A stretch of DNA of 64,000 nt from Cupriavidus basilensis (GTDB lineage Bacteria > Pseudomonadota > Gammaproteobacteria > Burkholderiales > Burkholderiaceae), in contig NZ_BBQM01000034.1 in assembly GCF_000876015.1 (NCBI RefSeq), positions 16,613 to 80,612 on the forward strand, in the 5' to 3' direction. Below, piece after piece: positions 1-9,596 of the stretch. The notes below the pieces were generated by a model that was not told the origin of the DNA, made no database searches, and worked only from the letters and a program-made list of their open reading frames with translations. How positions within the stretch are numbered: the stretch's first letter is position 1; each line of letters starts with the position of its first letter. The position numbers and the translations under genes were made by a program.

Positions 1-2350
1 CCTGCCCGCCCGCCGCCCGCTCTGGATGCGGCTGACCTTCTGGGCGCTGGGCCTGCTGGCGGCCGGCATCGTGGCGGTGGCGCTGCTGGTCGGGTACGCG
101 CTGCTGGTGGCTGCCCCGAACCTGCCTTCGCTCGACACCATCACCGACTACCGGCCCAAGATCCCGCTGCGCATCTACACCGCCGACAACGTGCTGATCG
201 GCGAGTTCGGCGAGGAGCGCCGCAACTTCGTGCCGATCGCCGAGATCCCGGACGTGATGAAGAAAGCGGTGCTGGCCATCGAGGACGACCGCTTCTACGA
301 GCACGGCGGCGTGGACTTCGTCGGCGTGCTGCGCGCCGGCATGGCCAACCTGCACGGCGGCCTGTCGCAGGGCGCGTCCACCATCACCATGCAGGTGGCG
401 CGCAACTTCTTCCTCTCGAGCGAGAAGACCTACACCCGCAAGCTGTACGAAATGCTGCTGGCCTACAAGATCGAGGCCAACCTCTCGAAGGACCAGATCC
501 TCGAGCTGTACATGAACCAGATCTACCTGGGGCAGCGCGCCTACGGCTTCGCCAGCGCGGCGCGCGTGTACTTCGGCAAGTCGATCAAGGACGTGACGCC
601 GGCCGAGGCCGCCATGCTGGCCGGCCTGCCCAAGGCGCCGTCGGCCTACAACCCGGTGGTCAACCCCAAGCGCGCCAAGGTGCGCCAGGAATACATCCTG
701 CAGCGCATGCGCGACCTGCGCTACCTGACGCCGGAACAGTACGAGCAGGCCATCCACGAAGAACTGAAGGTGCGCGGCGAGGGCAACGAGTTCTCCACGC
801 ACGCCGAGTACGTCGCCGAGATCGTGCGGCAGCTGATGTACGCGCAATACCGCGAGGAAACCTACACGCGCGGCCTGACCGTCTACACCACGCTCAACAA
901 GACCGACCAGGACGCCGCCTACGAGGCGGTGCGCTCGGGCATCATGAACTACGAGCGCCGCCACGGCTACCGCGGCCCCGAGGCCTTCATCGACCTGCCG
1001 GCCAACCCCGACGAGCGCGAGCAGGCCATCGACGACGCGCTGCTCGAGCACCCGGGCAGCGACGACCTGCGCTCGGCGGTCGTCACCAGCGTGTCGGCCA
1101 AGCAGGTCACGGCCACGCTGCTGTCGGGCGAGGTCGCCAGCATCGAGGGCCAGGCGCTGCGCTTCATCGCGCCGTCGCTGGCGGCCAACGCGCAGCCCAA
1201 GGCCAGGATCCGGCCCGGCGCGATCATCCGCGTGACGCAGGACGAAAAGGGCGCGTGGTCGGTCACGCAGCTGCCGGAAGTGTCGGCGGCCTTCATCTCG
1301 CTGAGCCCCGAGAACGGCGAGATCCGCTCGATGGTGGGCGGCTTCGACTTCAACCGCAACAAGTTCAACCACGTGACGCAGGCGTGGCGCCAGCCCGGCT
1401 CGAGCTTCAAGCCGTTCATCTACTCGGCGGCGCTGGAGAAAGGCTTCTCGCCCGCCACGGTGATCAACGACGCGCCGATCTCGATCGCCGACAACGGCGG
1501 CCAGGTGTGGGAGCCGAAGAACTACGACGGCAAGTTCGAAGGCCCGATGACCATGCGCCGCGCGCTGGCCAAGTCCAAGAACCTGGTGTCGGTGCGCATC
1601 CTGCGCGCGATCGGCACGCAGTACGCCCAGGACTACATCACGCGCTTCGGCTTCGACGCCGACAAGCACCCCGCCTACCTGCCGATGGCGCTGGGCGCGG
1701 GCAGCGTGACGCCGCTGCAGATGGCCGGCGCGTACTCGGTGTTCGCCAACGGCGGCTACCGCATCAATCCCTACCTGATCGAGAAGGTGGTGGACGCGCG
1801 CGGCAACGTGATCTCGGAAACCCGGCCGCAGCGCGCCGGCGAGGACGCCGTGCGCGTGCTCGACGCGCGCACGGCGTTCATCGCCGACAGCATGCTGCGC
1901 GACGTGGTGCGCACCGGCACCGCCAACAGCGCCAAGCAGCGCCTGGGCCGCAACGACCTGGCCGGCAAGACCGGCACCACCAACGACGCCGTGGACGCCT
2001 GGTTCGCCGGCTATACGCCCAAGCTGGTGGCGATCGCCTGGATGGGCTACGACCAGCCCAAGAGCCTGGGCGTGCGCGAGACCGGCGGCGGCCTGGCCCT
2101 GCCGATCTGGGTCGGCTACATGAGCAAGATGCTCAAGGGCGTGCCCGAGATACCGGAGCGCCAGGCGCCCGAGGGCGTGGTGATGGTGGCCGGCGACTGG
2201 ACCTTCGAGGAGAATGCCGGCGGCGCCGGCGTGGCCTCGGTGGGGCTGGGCGACCCGTGGCCGGGCAAGCCGGACGAGAGCACGCAGTCGCCGGCCGACA
2301 TCGAAGGCGAGAAGAAGCGGATCCTGGAGATGTTCGGCGGCGGGGCCTGA
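1..2350 (+). CDS. mrcA: Penicillin-binding protein 1A (bifunctional transglycosylase/transpeptidase), 5' end cut by window
   Basis: Inner-membrane peptidoglycan synthase that polymerises glycan strands and cross-links stem peptides in the periplasm. The first ATG visible is at 26, but the frame is open to the window edge, so the true N-terminus probably lies outside. From the ATG there is one membrane segment (about residues 5-28), then a GT51 transglycosylase domain with EDDRFYEHGG near residue 86 and GASTITMQVARNFF near 117. The transpeptidase domain shows the serine motif SSFKP near 458, SKN near 517 and KTGT near 648. The 774 visible residues are close to full family length. The gene is convergent with cyaY, with a GC-rich hairpin between them. 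Confidence 0.95.
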   Translation, partial: LPARRPLWMRLTFWALGLLAAGIVAVALLVGYALLVAAPNLPSLDTITDYRPKIPLRIYTADNVLIGEFGEERRNFVPIAEIPDVMKKAVLAIEDDRFYEHGGVDFVGVLRAGMANLHGGLSQGASTITMQVARNFFLSSEKTYTRKLYEMLLAYKIEANLSKDQILELYMNQIYLGQRAYGFASAARVYFGKSIKDVTPAEAAMLAGLPKAPSAYNPVVNPKRAKVRQEYILQRMRDLRYLTPEQYEQAIHEELKVRGEGNEFSTHAEYVAEIVRQLMYAQYREETYTRGLTVYTTLNKTDQDAAYEAVRSGIMNYERRHGYRGPEAFIDLPANPDEREQAIDDALLEHPGSDDLRSAVVTSVSAKQVTATLLSGEVASIEGQALRFIAPSLAANAQPKARIRPGAIIRVTQDEKGAWSVTQLPEVSAAFISLSPENGEIRSMVGGFDFNRNKFNHVTQAWRQPGSSFKPFIYSAALEKGFSPATVINDAPISIADNGGQVWEPKNYDGKFEGPMTMRRALAKSKNLVSVRILRAIGTQYAQDYITRFGFDADKHPAYLPMALGAGSVTPLQMAGAYSVFANGGYRINPYLIEKVVDARGNVISETRPQRAGEDAVRVLDARTAFIADSMLRDVVRTGTANSAKQRLGRNDLAGKTGTTNDAVDAWFAGYTPKLVAIAWMGYDQPKSLGVRETGGGLALPIWVGYMSKMLKGVPEIPERQAPEGVVMVAGDWTFEENAGGAGVASVGLGDPWPGKPDESTQSPADIEGEKKRILEMFGGGA

Positions 2351-2359
2351 GCGCCGCCC

Positions 2360-2379
2360 GCGCGCGATTCGTCGCGCGC
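2360..2379. terminator. GC-only hairpin with TTCG tetraloop between convergent mrcA and cyaY
   Basis: An 8-bp stem (gcgcgcga / tcgcgcgc) closes on a TTCG loop ten bases after the mrcA stop codon. There is no T-run on either strand, so it is not a classical intrinsic terminator. It may stabilise the 3' end or act with Rho. A second short GAAA-loop hairpin follows near 2420. Confidence 0.35.
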
Positions 2380-2447
2380 GCCGGCGTTCGGCGCGATGCC
2401 GGCGCGCGATGCCGGCCGCGCGAAAGCGCGCCCGGCCCCGGTTCGGT

Positions 2448-2783
2448 TCAGCCCAGCTTCAGCGCCACCCCGGCCTGCTGGCTCATGTAGCCCGACAGCG
2501 CCGCGTACAGCTCGCCGCCGCCGCGCGTATCCAGCCACTGCCGGCCGTCGTGGCGGAAATGGAAGCCGCCCGCGCGCGCCGCCACCCACAGCTCCTGCAT
2601 CGGCGCCTGGCTGTTGACGATGATCTTGGAGCCGTCCTCGAATTCCAGCTCGATCAGGTTGCCGGCGCGGTTGATTTCGATATCGGCGTCGGCCGCGTCG
2701 GCGGCCGTTTCCACCGCGCTCTCGAGCCGGTCCAGCTCTTGCTGGGCCAGGGCCAGGAACTCGCTTTCACTCATGGGGGGCAT
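2448..2783 (-). CDS. cyaY: CyaY, bacterial frataxin
   Basis: Small cytoplasmic iron-binding protein that modulates Fe-S cluster assembly through the cysteine desulfurase IscS. At 111 aa it has the family length. It begins with the acidic amphipathic helix (SESEFLALAQQELDRLESAVE) and continues into the beta-sheet region with DGRQWLDTRGGGELYAALS. The ATG at 2783 is preceded by GGAG with six-base spacing; a second ATG lies three codons on. It is divergent from lptM-lysA. Confidence 0.95.
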   Translation of the reverse strand: MPPMSESEFLALAQQELDRLESAVETAADAADADIEINRAGNLIELEFEDGSKIIVNSQAPMQELWVAARAGGFHFRHDGRQWLDTRGGGELYAALSGYMSQQAGVALKLG

Positions 2784-2841
2784 GCTAAACTCCGAGACCG
2801 CCCGGGCAGCGGCGCATCGCGCGCCGGCCGCGGCGTGTTGA

Positions 2842-2863
2842 ATCCAGTTTCGATCCAGTTTCG
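2842..2863. repeat. Perfect 11-bp tandem duplication in the cyaY-lptM divergent intergenic region
   Basis: The unit atccagtttcg occurs twice head to tail with no spacer, which equals one helical turn of DNA. It lies between the divergent start codons of cyaY and lptM and could be a regulator site or a simple duplication. Confidence 0.5.
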
Positions 2864-2934
2864 TTTTTCGTTGGTCCCGCCGTTCCGCCGCCTTGCCGCG
2901 GAAACGGGCCGGACAACTCTTCTAGGACGACCCG

Positions 2935-3173
2935 ATGTTGCGTCGTGTTGCGATTGTATCGGCGATTGCCGCCAGCCTTGCGATACCCCTGCTGTCGGGA
3001 TGCGGCATCCGCGGCCCGCTGACGATGCCCCGGCCGCCGGCCGCGCCGGCCAGGCCGGCCGTGCCGGACCCCGGCCTGGGCAACCCGAACGTGCCGAATC
3101 CCGCCGCCAGGACGGCTCCGGCCGCCCCCGCGGACGAAGCCGCCCCGGCCGCCACCCCCACCGCCAAGTCATC

Positions 3174-3177
<4 letters not shown>
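2935..3177 (+). CDS. lptM: LptM-type small lipoprotein (YifL family)
   Basis: An 80-aa outer-membrane lipoprotein of the family that assists maturation of the LPS translocon LptD/LptE. A signal peptide runs to a clear lipobox LLSGC with the lipid-modified Cys at residue 23, followed by the conserved GIRGPL motif. The rest is a Pro/Ala-rich disordered tail. An AGGA site precedes the ATG. Its stop codon overlaps the lysA start in an ATGA arrangement. The lptM-lysA pairing is common in proteobacteria. Confidence 0.88.
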
Positions 3178-4442
<1,265 letters not shown>

Positions 4443-4449
4443 AGCGCGC

Positions 4450-4471
4450 GTGCGCGCCGCGCGGCGCGCAC
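4450..4471. terminator. Perfect 22-bp GC palindrome between convergent lysA and msrQ
   Basis: A perfect palindrome (left arm gtgcgcgccgc) lies eight bases after the lysA stop, in the gap to the oppositely oriented msrQ. It lacks a T-run on both strands. A 3'-end stabiliser or weak bidirectional terminator is possible. Confidence 0.4.
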
Positions 4472-4507
4472 CGCGAGATCGGCATTGCCGCAATCCCGAA
4501 GAAAAGC

Positions 4508-5208
4508 TCAGCGCCGCGCCGCCTGCGGCGCGGGCTTGCGCCACCACCACCACGCGCGCGCCGCCAGCAGCACGAACACCACCGCGGCATAGGCCGAGAC
4601 CGTGCCGAAATCGTGCTTGCCCGCCTTGTGCCACCAGTAGTGCAGGATCCCCAGCACGGCGATGGCGTAGATGGCGCGATGCAGCCATTGCCAGCGCCGG
4701 CCGCCCAGCCGGCGGACCATCGCGCTGGTCGAGGTCGCCGCCAGCGGCACCATCAGCGCGAACGCGGCAAACCCCACCGTGATGAACGGCCGCTTGGCGA
4801 TGTCCTTGACCATGTAGGCCACGTCGAAGCCACGGTCCACCGCGAGCCACAGCAGGAAGTGCTGCAACGCATAGAAGAAGGCGAACAGGCCCAGCATGCG
4901 CCGCAGGCGCGCGAGCCAGTGCCATCCGGTGAGCCGGCGCAGCGGCGTCACCGCCAGCGTGGCGCACAGCATCACCAGCGTCCAGGTGCCGGTCGAGCGC
5001 GTGACGAACTCCAGCGGGTTGGCGCCGAACTCGCCGGCGAAGCCCAGCGCGAGCAGCCGCAGGAACGGCAGCAGCGCCAGCACCCACACCAGCGCCTTGA
5101 TGATGCGCACGCGCCCCGGCGCCAGCGTGGCCAGGCCCGCCGGCGCGGGCCGCGCGGCGCGCCCGCTGCCCGCCCCGGCGCGCGGCGGCGACAGGTCCGG
5201 CCGCGCCA

Positions 5209-5209
<1 letters not shown>
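4508..5209 (-). CDS. msrQ: MsrQ, haem-binding membrane subunit of periplasmic methionine sulfoxide reductase
   Basis: Inner-membrane b-type cytochrome (formerly YedZ) that passes electrons from the quinone pool or flavin to MsrP. The 233-aa protein has a Pro/Ala-rich N-terminus, then about six membrane segments. Candidate haem-ligand histidines are in FFYALQHFLLW and in WLHRAIY...GILHYWWHKAG. The ATG overlaps the msrP stop (TGATG), so the two genes are coupled. The C-terminal tail is Trp/Arg-rich. Confidence 0.93.
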
Positions 5210-6213
<1,004 letters not shown>

Positions 6214-6357
6214 CGTTGGCATTCCTTGTTGCATGCAGGTTCGCGCGCGCCGGCCGGCGCCCGGCGCGCCTGTCCGGTTGGACCGCGCGCGCGCTCGCCT
6301 GGTGCCGGCGAATCGTGACATCTTTTTCGGCATCGCGGCGGCGGCCCCGCCACCGTC

Positions 6358-7170
6358 TCAGCCGTCCTGGTACTGGCGGTAGACCGCCTGCGCCAGCGCC
6401 AGCAGCGCCGCGCGCTCGAGCGGCCCGGCCAGCGCGAAGCCGAGGTCGCGGTCCACCCAGTAGAAGGCCGCGGCGGCACCGGCGCCGCCGGCATTGCCGG
6501 GCAGGCGCTCGAGCCGGAAAGCCGCGTCCGCCGTGCCGGGCGCCATGTGCCGCAGTTGCAGCGAGACGCGGCTGCCGTTGTCGGCCTCGTACATGAGCAT
6601 GGCCGACGGGCCGCCCTCGGCCACGCCCAGGCGCCCGCCGATCAGGCGGTAGCCCTCGGCCCGCAGGTCGGGCACGCGCAGCGGCGCGCCCAGGCGCTTG
6701 GACAGCCAGGCCACCAGGTGCGCCTCGTCCGAGGCCGCCACTTCCACCGGATGGCGCACTTCCGGCGCGTAGACCACGTGGCTGGCCAGCGCCTCGCGCG
6801 CGAAGCGCTCGGCCGACGGCGCGCGCGCGGCGAGGTCGTCCGCGTGGCCGTGGGCGAGCCAGCCGGCCGCGCCGCCGGCCACCAGCGAGGCCATGCTGGC
6901 GGCCAGCGCCATGCGCCAGCCGGCCGCGCGCGCGGCCGGCCCGGCGGCACGGCCTTGCAGGCGCGGCGGCAACGCGCGCAGCGGCACCGCCTCGTTGAGC
7001 ACGCCGTCGAGCGCGGCGTGCAGTTCTTGCGCCTGGCGGCGCCAGGCGCCGACGCGCCCGGCAGCCTCCGGGTGGGCCGCCAGGAACGCCTCGACCTCGG
7101 CGCGGCGGGACGGATCGAGCCGGCCGTCGGCGTAGGCATGGAGATCGGATTCGCTGATCGGCGGCATCAT
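6358..7170 (-). CDS. Membrane anti-sigma factor
   Basis: A 270-aa probable single-pass inner-membrane protein. The cytoplasmic N-terminal domain begins SESDLHAYADGRLDP and continues with a helical AEVEAFLAAHPEAAGRV segment, the pattern of RsiW/ChrR-like anti-sigma proteins, but without the Cys residues of zinc-binding (ZAS) types. A membrane segment lies at about residues 85-108 and a periplasmic domain follows. The start overlaps the sigma gene stop by four bases (ATGA), which supports a cognate pair. The inducing signal cannot be read from the sequence. Confidence 0.85.
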   Translation of the reverse strand: MMPPISESDLHAYADGRLDPSRRAEVEAFLAAHPEAAGRVGAWRRQAQELHAALDGVLNEAVPLRALPPRLQGRAAGPAARAAGWRMALAASMASLVAGGAAGWLAHGHADDLAARAPSAERFAREALASHVVYAPEVRHPVEVAASDEAHLVAWLSKRLGAPLRVPDLRAEGYRLIGGRLGVAEGGPSAMLMYEADNGSRVSLQLRHMAPGTADAAFRLERLPGNAGGAGAAAAFYWVDRDLGFALAGPLERAALLALAQAVYRQYQDG

Positions 7171-7733
7171 TTGACTCGCTGCAGTCCGGGGCCGCCTGCC
7201 CCGGTGCCGGGGCCACTGCCTGCGGCGATGCCGGCGGCCGGCGCGGCGCCGTCCATCAGTTCGCGCATCCGTTCGCGCGCGCGCGCCAGCCGCGACATCA
7301 CGGTGCCGGCCGGCACGCCCAGCACCTGCGCCGCCTCGGCATAGGTGAACTGCTCCAGGCCGACCAGCAGCAGCACCGCGCGCTGGGCCTCGGGCAACTG
7401 GGCCAGCGCGCGCGCCAGGTCGAGCCGGAGGGCCGGGCCGGGCGCAGCGCTGGGTACGTCGGGCAGGGTGTCGGCAAAGGTCACGAGGTCGGCTCGCCGG
7501 TAGGCATTGATGCGCAGCCTGTGCATCATGGTCAGCAGCCAGGACAGCAGCCCGTCGGCGCCGTCACCCCACCAGGCACCCGCGCGCAGGCGGAAGCGCC
7601 AGCGGTAGCGCAGGGCGCGCTCGAGCGTGTCCTGCACCAGGTCGTCGGCCGATGCCGCATCGCCGGTCAGGCCACGCGCATGGCGCCGCAGACGCGGCGC
7701 CAGCGCCACCAGTTGGCGGTCGAAGCCGTCCAC
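7167..7733 (-). CDS. ECF-family RNA polymerase sigma factor
   Basis: A 188-aa extracytoplasmic-function sigma factor. Region 2 spans about residues 10-80 (DDLVQDTLERALRYRWRF...LLTMMHRLRINAYRR). Region 4 spans about 108-160, with AQLPEAQRAVLLLVGLEQFTY followed by a helix-turn-helix (YAEAAQVLGVPAGTVMSRLARAR). The C-terminal tail is low-complexity. The start is GTG at 7733, 24 bases after the lipoprotein stop, with only a weak ribosome site. It probably directs its own operon and perhaps msrPQ. Confidence 0.9.
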   Translation of the reverse strand: MDGFDRQLVALAPRLRRHARGLTGDAASADDLVQDTLERALRYRWRFRLRAGAWWGDGADGLLSWLLTMMHRLRINAYRRADLVTFADTLPDVPSAAPGPALRLDLARALAQLPEAQRAVLLLVGLEQFTYAEAAQVLGVPAGTVMSRLARARERMRELMDGAAPAAGIAAGSGPGTGAGGPGLQRVK

Positions 7734-7757
7734 GGCCCCGGGCTGCGCGCGCCGCGC

Positions 7758-8195
7758 TCAGGGCGTGGCGACGTGCCAGACGTTGTTGATGTTGTCGCCA
7801 GCGCGGTCGCCCGGCTTGGCGTCCTTGGCGAAGCGGTACAGCGGCTTGCCGCGGTAGGCCCACTGCTTGGCGCCGTCGTCGCGCGTGATGATGGTGTAGC
7901 TGCCCATCGCGCTGGTGCCCGGCGACGCCAGCAGCGGCGGCCAGTTGGTGGCGCAGCCGCCGTTGCACGCGCTCTTGTCGCCGCTGTCGCGGTCGAAGGT
8001 GTAGAGCGTCAGGCCTTGCGGATCGGTCAGCGCGCCGTTGGCGACCTTCACCGTGGGCGGCATGTTGCCGGCCCCGCCAATGCCACCCATGCCCGAGCAG
8101 GCGGACAGCAGCACGGCGGAGCAGGCGAAGGCGAGCGCGGCGGGACGCGACAGCGAAGTCAGGGCAGGTACTGCAAAAAGGCGGGAACGGACCAT
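7758..8195 (-). CDS. Secreted lipoprotein of the COG4315 repeat family
   Basis: A 145-aa envelope lipoprotein of unknown function. A signal peptide ends in lipobox LLSAC. Two copies of the family motif follow: LTLYTFDRDSGDKSACNGGCATNWPPL and KQWAYRGKPLYRFAKDAKPGD. The ATG at 8195 has GGAG nine bases upstream and is preferred to the ATG at 8210. It sits first in a unit with an ECF sigma and its anti-sigma, so it may be the sensed or induced envelope product. Confidence 0.83.
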   Translation of the reverse strand: MVRSRLFAVPALTSLSRPAALAFACSAVLLSACSGMGGIGGAGNMPPTVKVANGALTDPQGLTLYTFDRDSGDKSACNGGCATNWPPLLASPGTSAMGSYTIITRDDGAKQWAYRGKPLYRFAKDAKPGDRAGDNINNVWHVATP

Positions 8196-8283
8196 GATGG
8201 GTGTCTCCATGCGGGTCGGCGCCGCCAGCCGGCGCCGTCCCTCCAGTAAACACCGGATGTGACGTGTTTATTCCATGCGGGCG

Positions 8284-8312
8284 AAAAAAAACCCGCCGGT
8301 CGGACGGCGGGT
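8284..8312 (-). terminator. Rho-independent terminator of the resB-ccsB unit
   Basis: On the minus strand a stem acccgccg/cggcgggt with a six-base loop is followed by eight T residues. It lies 36 bases downstream of the ccsB stop, upstream of the lipoprotein gene. Confidence 0.85.
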
Positions 8313-8347
8313 CTTCCTGGCGGCGCCGCGGCGGCGGCCCCCCGGCG

Positions 8348-9562
8348 TCAGAGTTCGCCGTAGCTGTGCAGGCCGGACAGGAACATGTTCACGCCGAGGA
8401 AGGCGAAGGTGGTCACGAGCAGCCCGACCAGCGCCCACCAGGCCGCCACGGTGCCGCGCAGGCCCTTCATCAGGCGCATGTGCAGCCACGCCGCGTAGTT
8501 GAGCCAGACGATCAGCGCCCAGGTTTCCTTCGGGTCCCAACTCCAGTAGCCGCCCCAGGCCTCGGCCGCCCACAGCGCGCCAAGGATGGTGGCGATGGTG
8601 AAGAAGGCGAAACCGACCGCGATCGCCTTGTACATCACATCGTCGAGCACCTCGAGCGAGGGCAGGCGGTCGGCCAGGATGCCGCGCTGCTTGAGCAGGT
8701 AGGCCGACGACACCATCGCGGCCAGCGCGAAGGTGCCGTAGCCGATGAAGTTGGCCGGCACGTGGATCTTCATCCACCAGCTTTGCAGCGCGGGCACCAG
8801 CGGCTGGATCTCGCTGGCGTCGCGGCTGACCGTGTACCAGAGCAGGAAGCCGACCGCGGCCGACACCACCAGCATCACGAACGGTCCGAGCGCGCGCGTG
8901 CCGTAGTGGCTTTCGTAGTACAGGTAAAACAGCGAGGTGATCAGCGTGAACAGCACGAACACTTCGTACAGGTTGGAGATGGGAATGTGGCCGATGTCGG
9001 CGCCGATCAGGTACGACTCGTACCAGCGCACCAGCATGCCGGTGAAGCCCAGCACCACCGCCGCCCACACCATCTTGCTGCCGATCTGCATGCCGGTCTC
9101 GGCGCGCGCCAGCAGGCCGCCCCAGTAGAACAGCGTGGACAGGAACACCAGCGCGCTCATCCACAGGATGGCCGACTGGCTCGACAGGAAATACTTGAGG
9201 AAGAAGGCCTGCTCGGCGCGCGCCAGCTGGCCGTGGTAGAGCTGGATGGCAAACAGCGCCAGCACCGCCAGCGCCACCATCAGCAGCCGCAGCGGCTTCC
9301 AGTGCCAGCCCAGCAGCGCGAAGGTCGGCACCGCGGCGATCAGCACGCCCTTGTCATAGACGTTCATCCACTCGCCGTAGCGCGCGAGCGCGAAGCCCGC
9401 GCCCAGCGCCAGCAGCAGCGCGAACAGCCAGTCGGTCCAGCCCAGGCGGCGCAGAAACGACGGCTCCAGGTAAGCCTGGTCGCCGGCGGGGATGCCGGCG
9501 CTGGCGCGGGCGGCCGTGCTCGCCGGCATGGCCGTCCTGGCCTGATTCACATTCGAAGACAT
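8348..9562 (-). CDS. ccsB: Cytochrome c biogenesis protein CcsB (System II haem handling)
   Basis: Multi-pass inner-membrane protein of the CcsA/CcmC superfamily that delivers haem for cytochrome c maturation. It has 404 aa and about eight membrane helices. The tryptophan-rich haem motif reads WGGYWSWDPKETW, and conserved histidines lie in KIHVPANF and GLHSYGEL. The ATG at 9562 has AGGAA upstream; longer frames read into low-complexity sequence. It follows resB with a 34-base gap, the usual System II pair. Confidence 0.94.
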   Translation of the reverse strand: MSSNVNQARTAMPASTAARASAGIPAGDQAYLEPSFLRRLGWTDWLFALLLALGAGFALARYGEWMNVYDKGVLIAAVPTFALLGWHWKPLRLLMVALAVLALFAIQLYHGQLARAEQAFFLKYFLSSQSAILWMSALVFLSTLFYWGGLLARAETGMQIGSKMVWAAVVLGFTGMLVRWYESYLIGADIGHIPISNLYEVFVLFTLITSLFYLYYESHYGTRALGPFVMLVVSAAVGFLLWYTVSRDASEIQPLVPALQSWWMKIHVPANFIGYGTFALAAMVSSAYLLKQRGILADRLPSLEVLDDVMYKAIAVGFAFFTIATILGALWAAEAWGGYWSWDPKETWALIVWLNYAAWLHMRLMKGLRGTVAAWWALVGLLVTTFAFLGVNMFLSGLHSYGEL

Positions 9563-9596
9563 AGTGATTCCTGCTTGATTGCGGGGGCGGCCTCGT

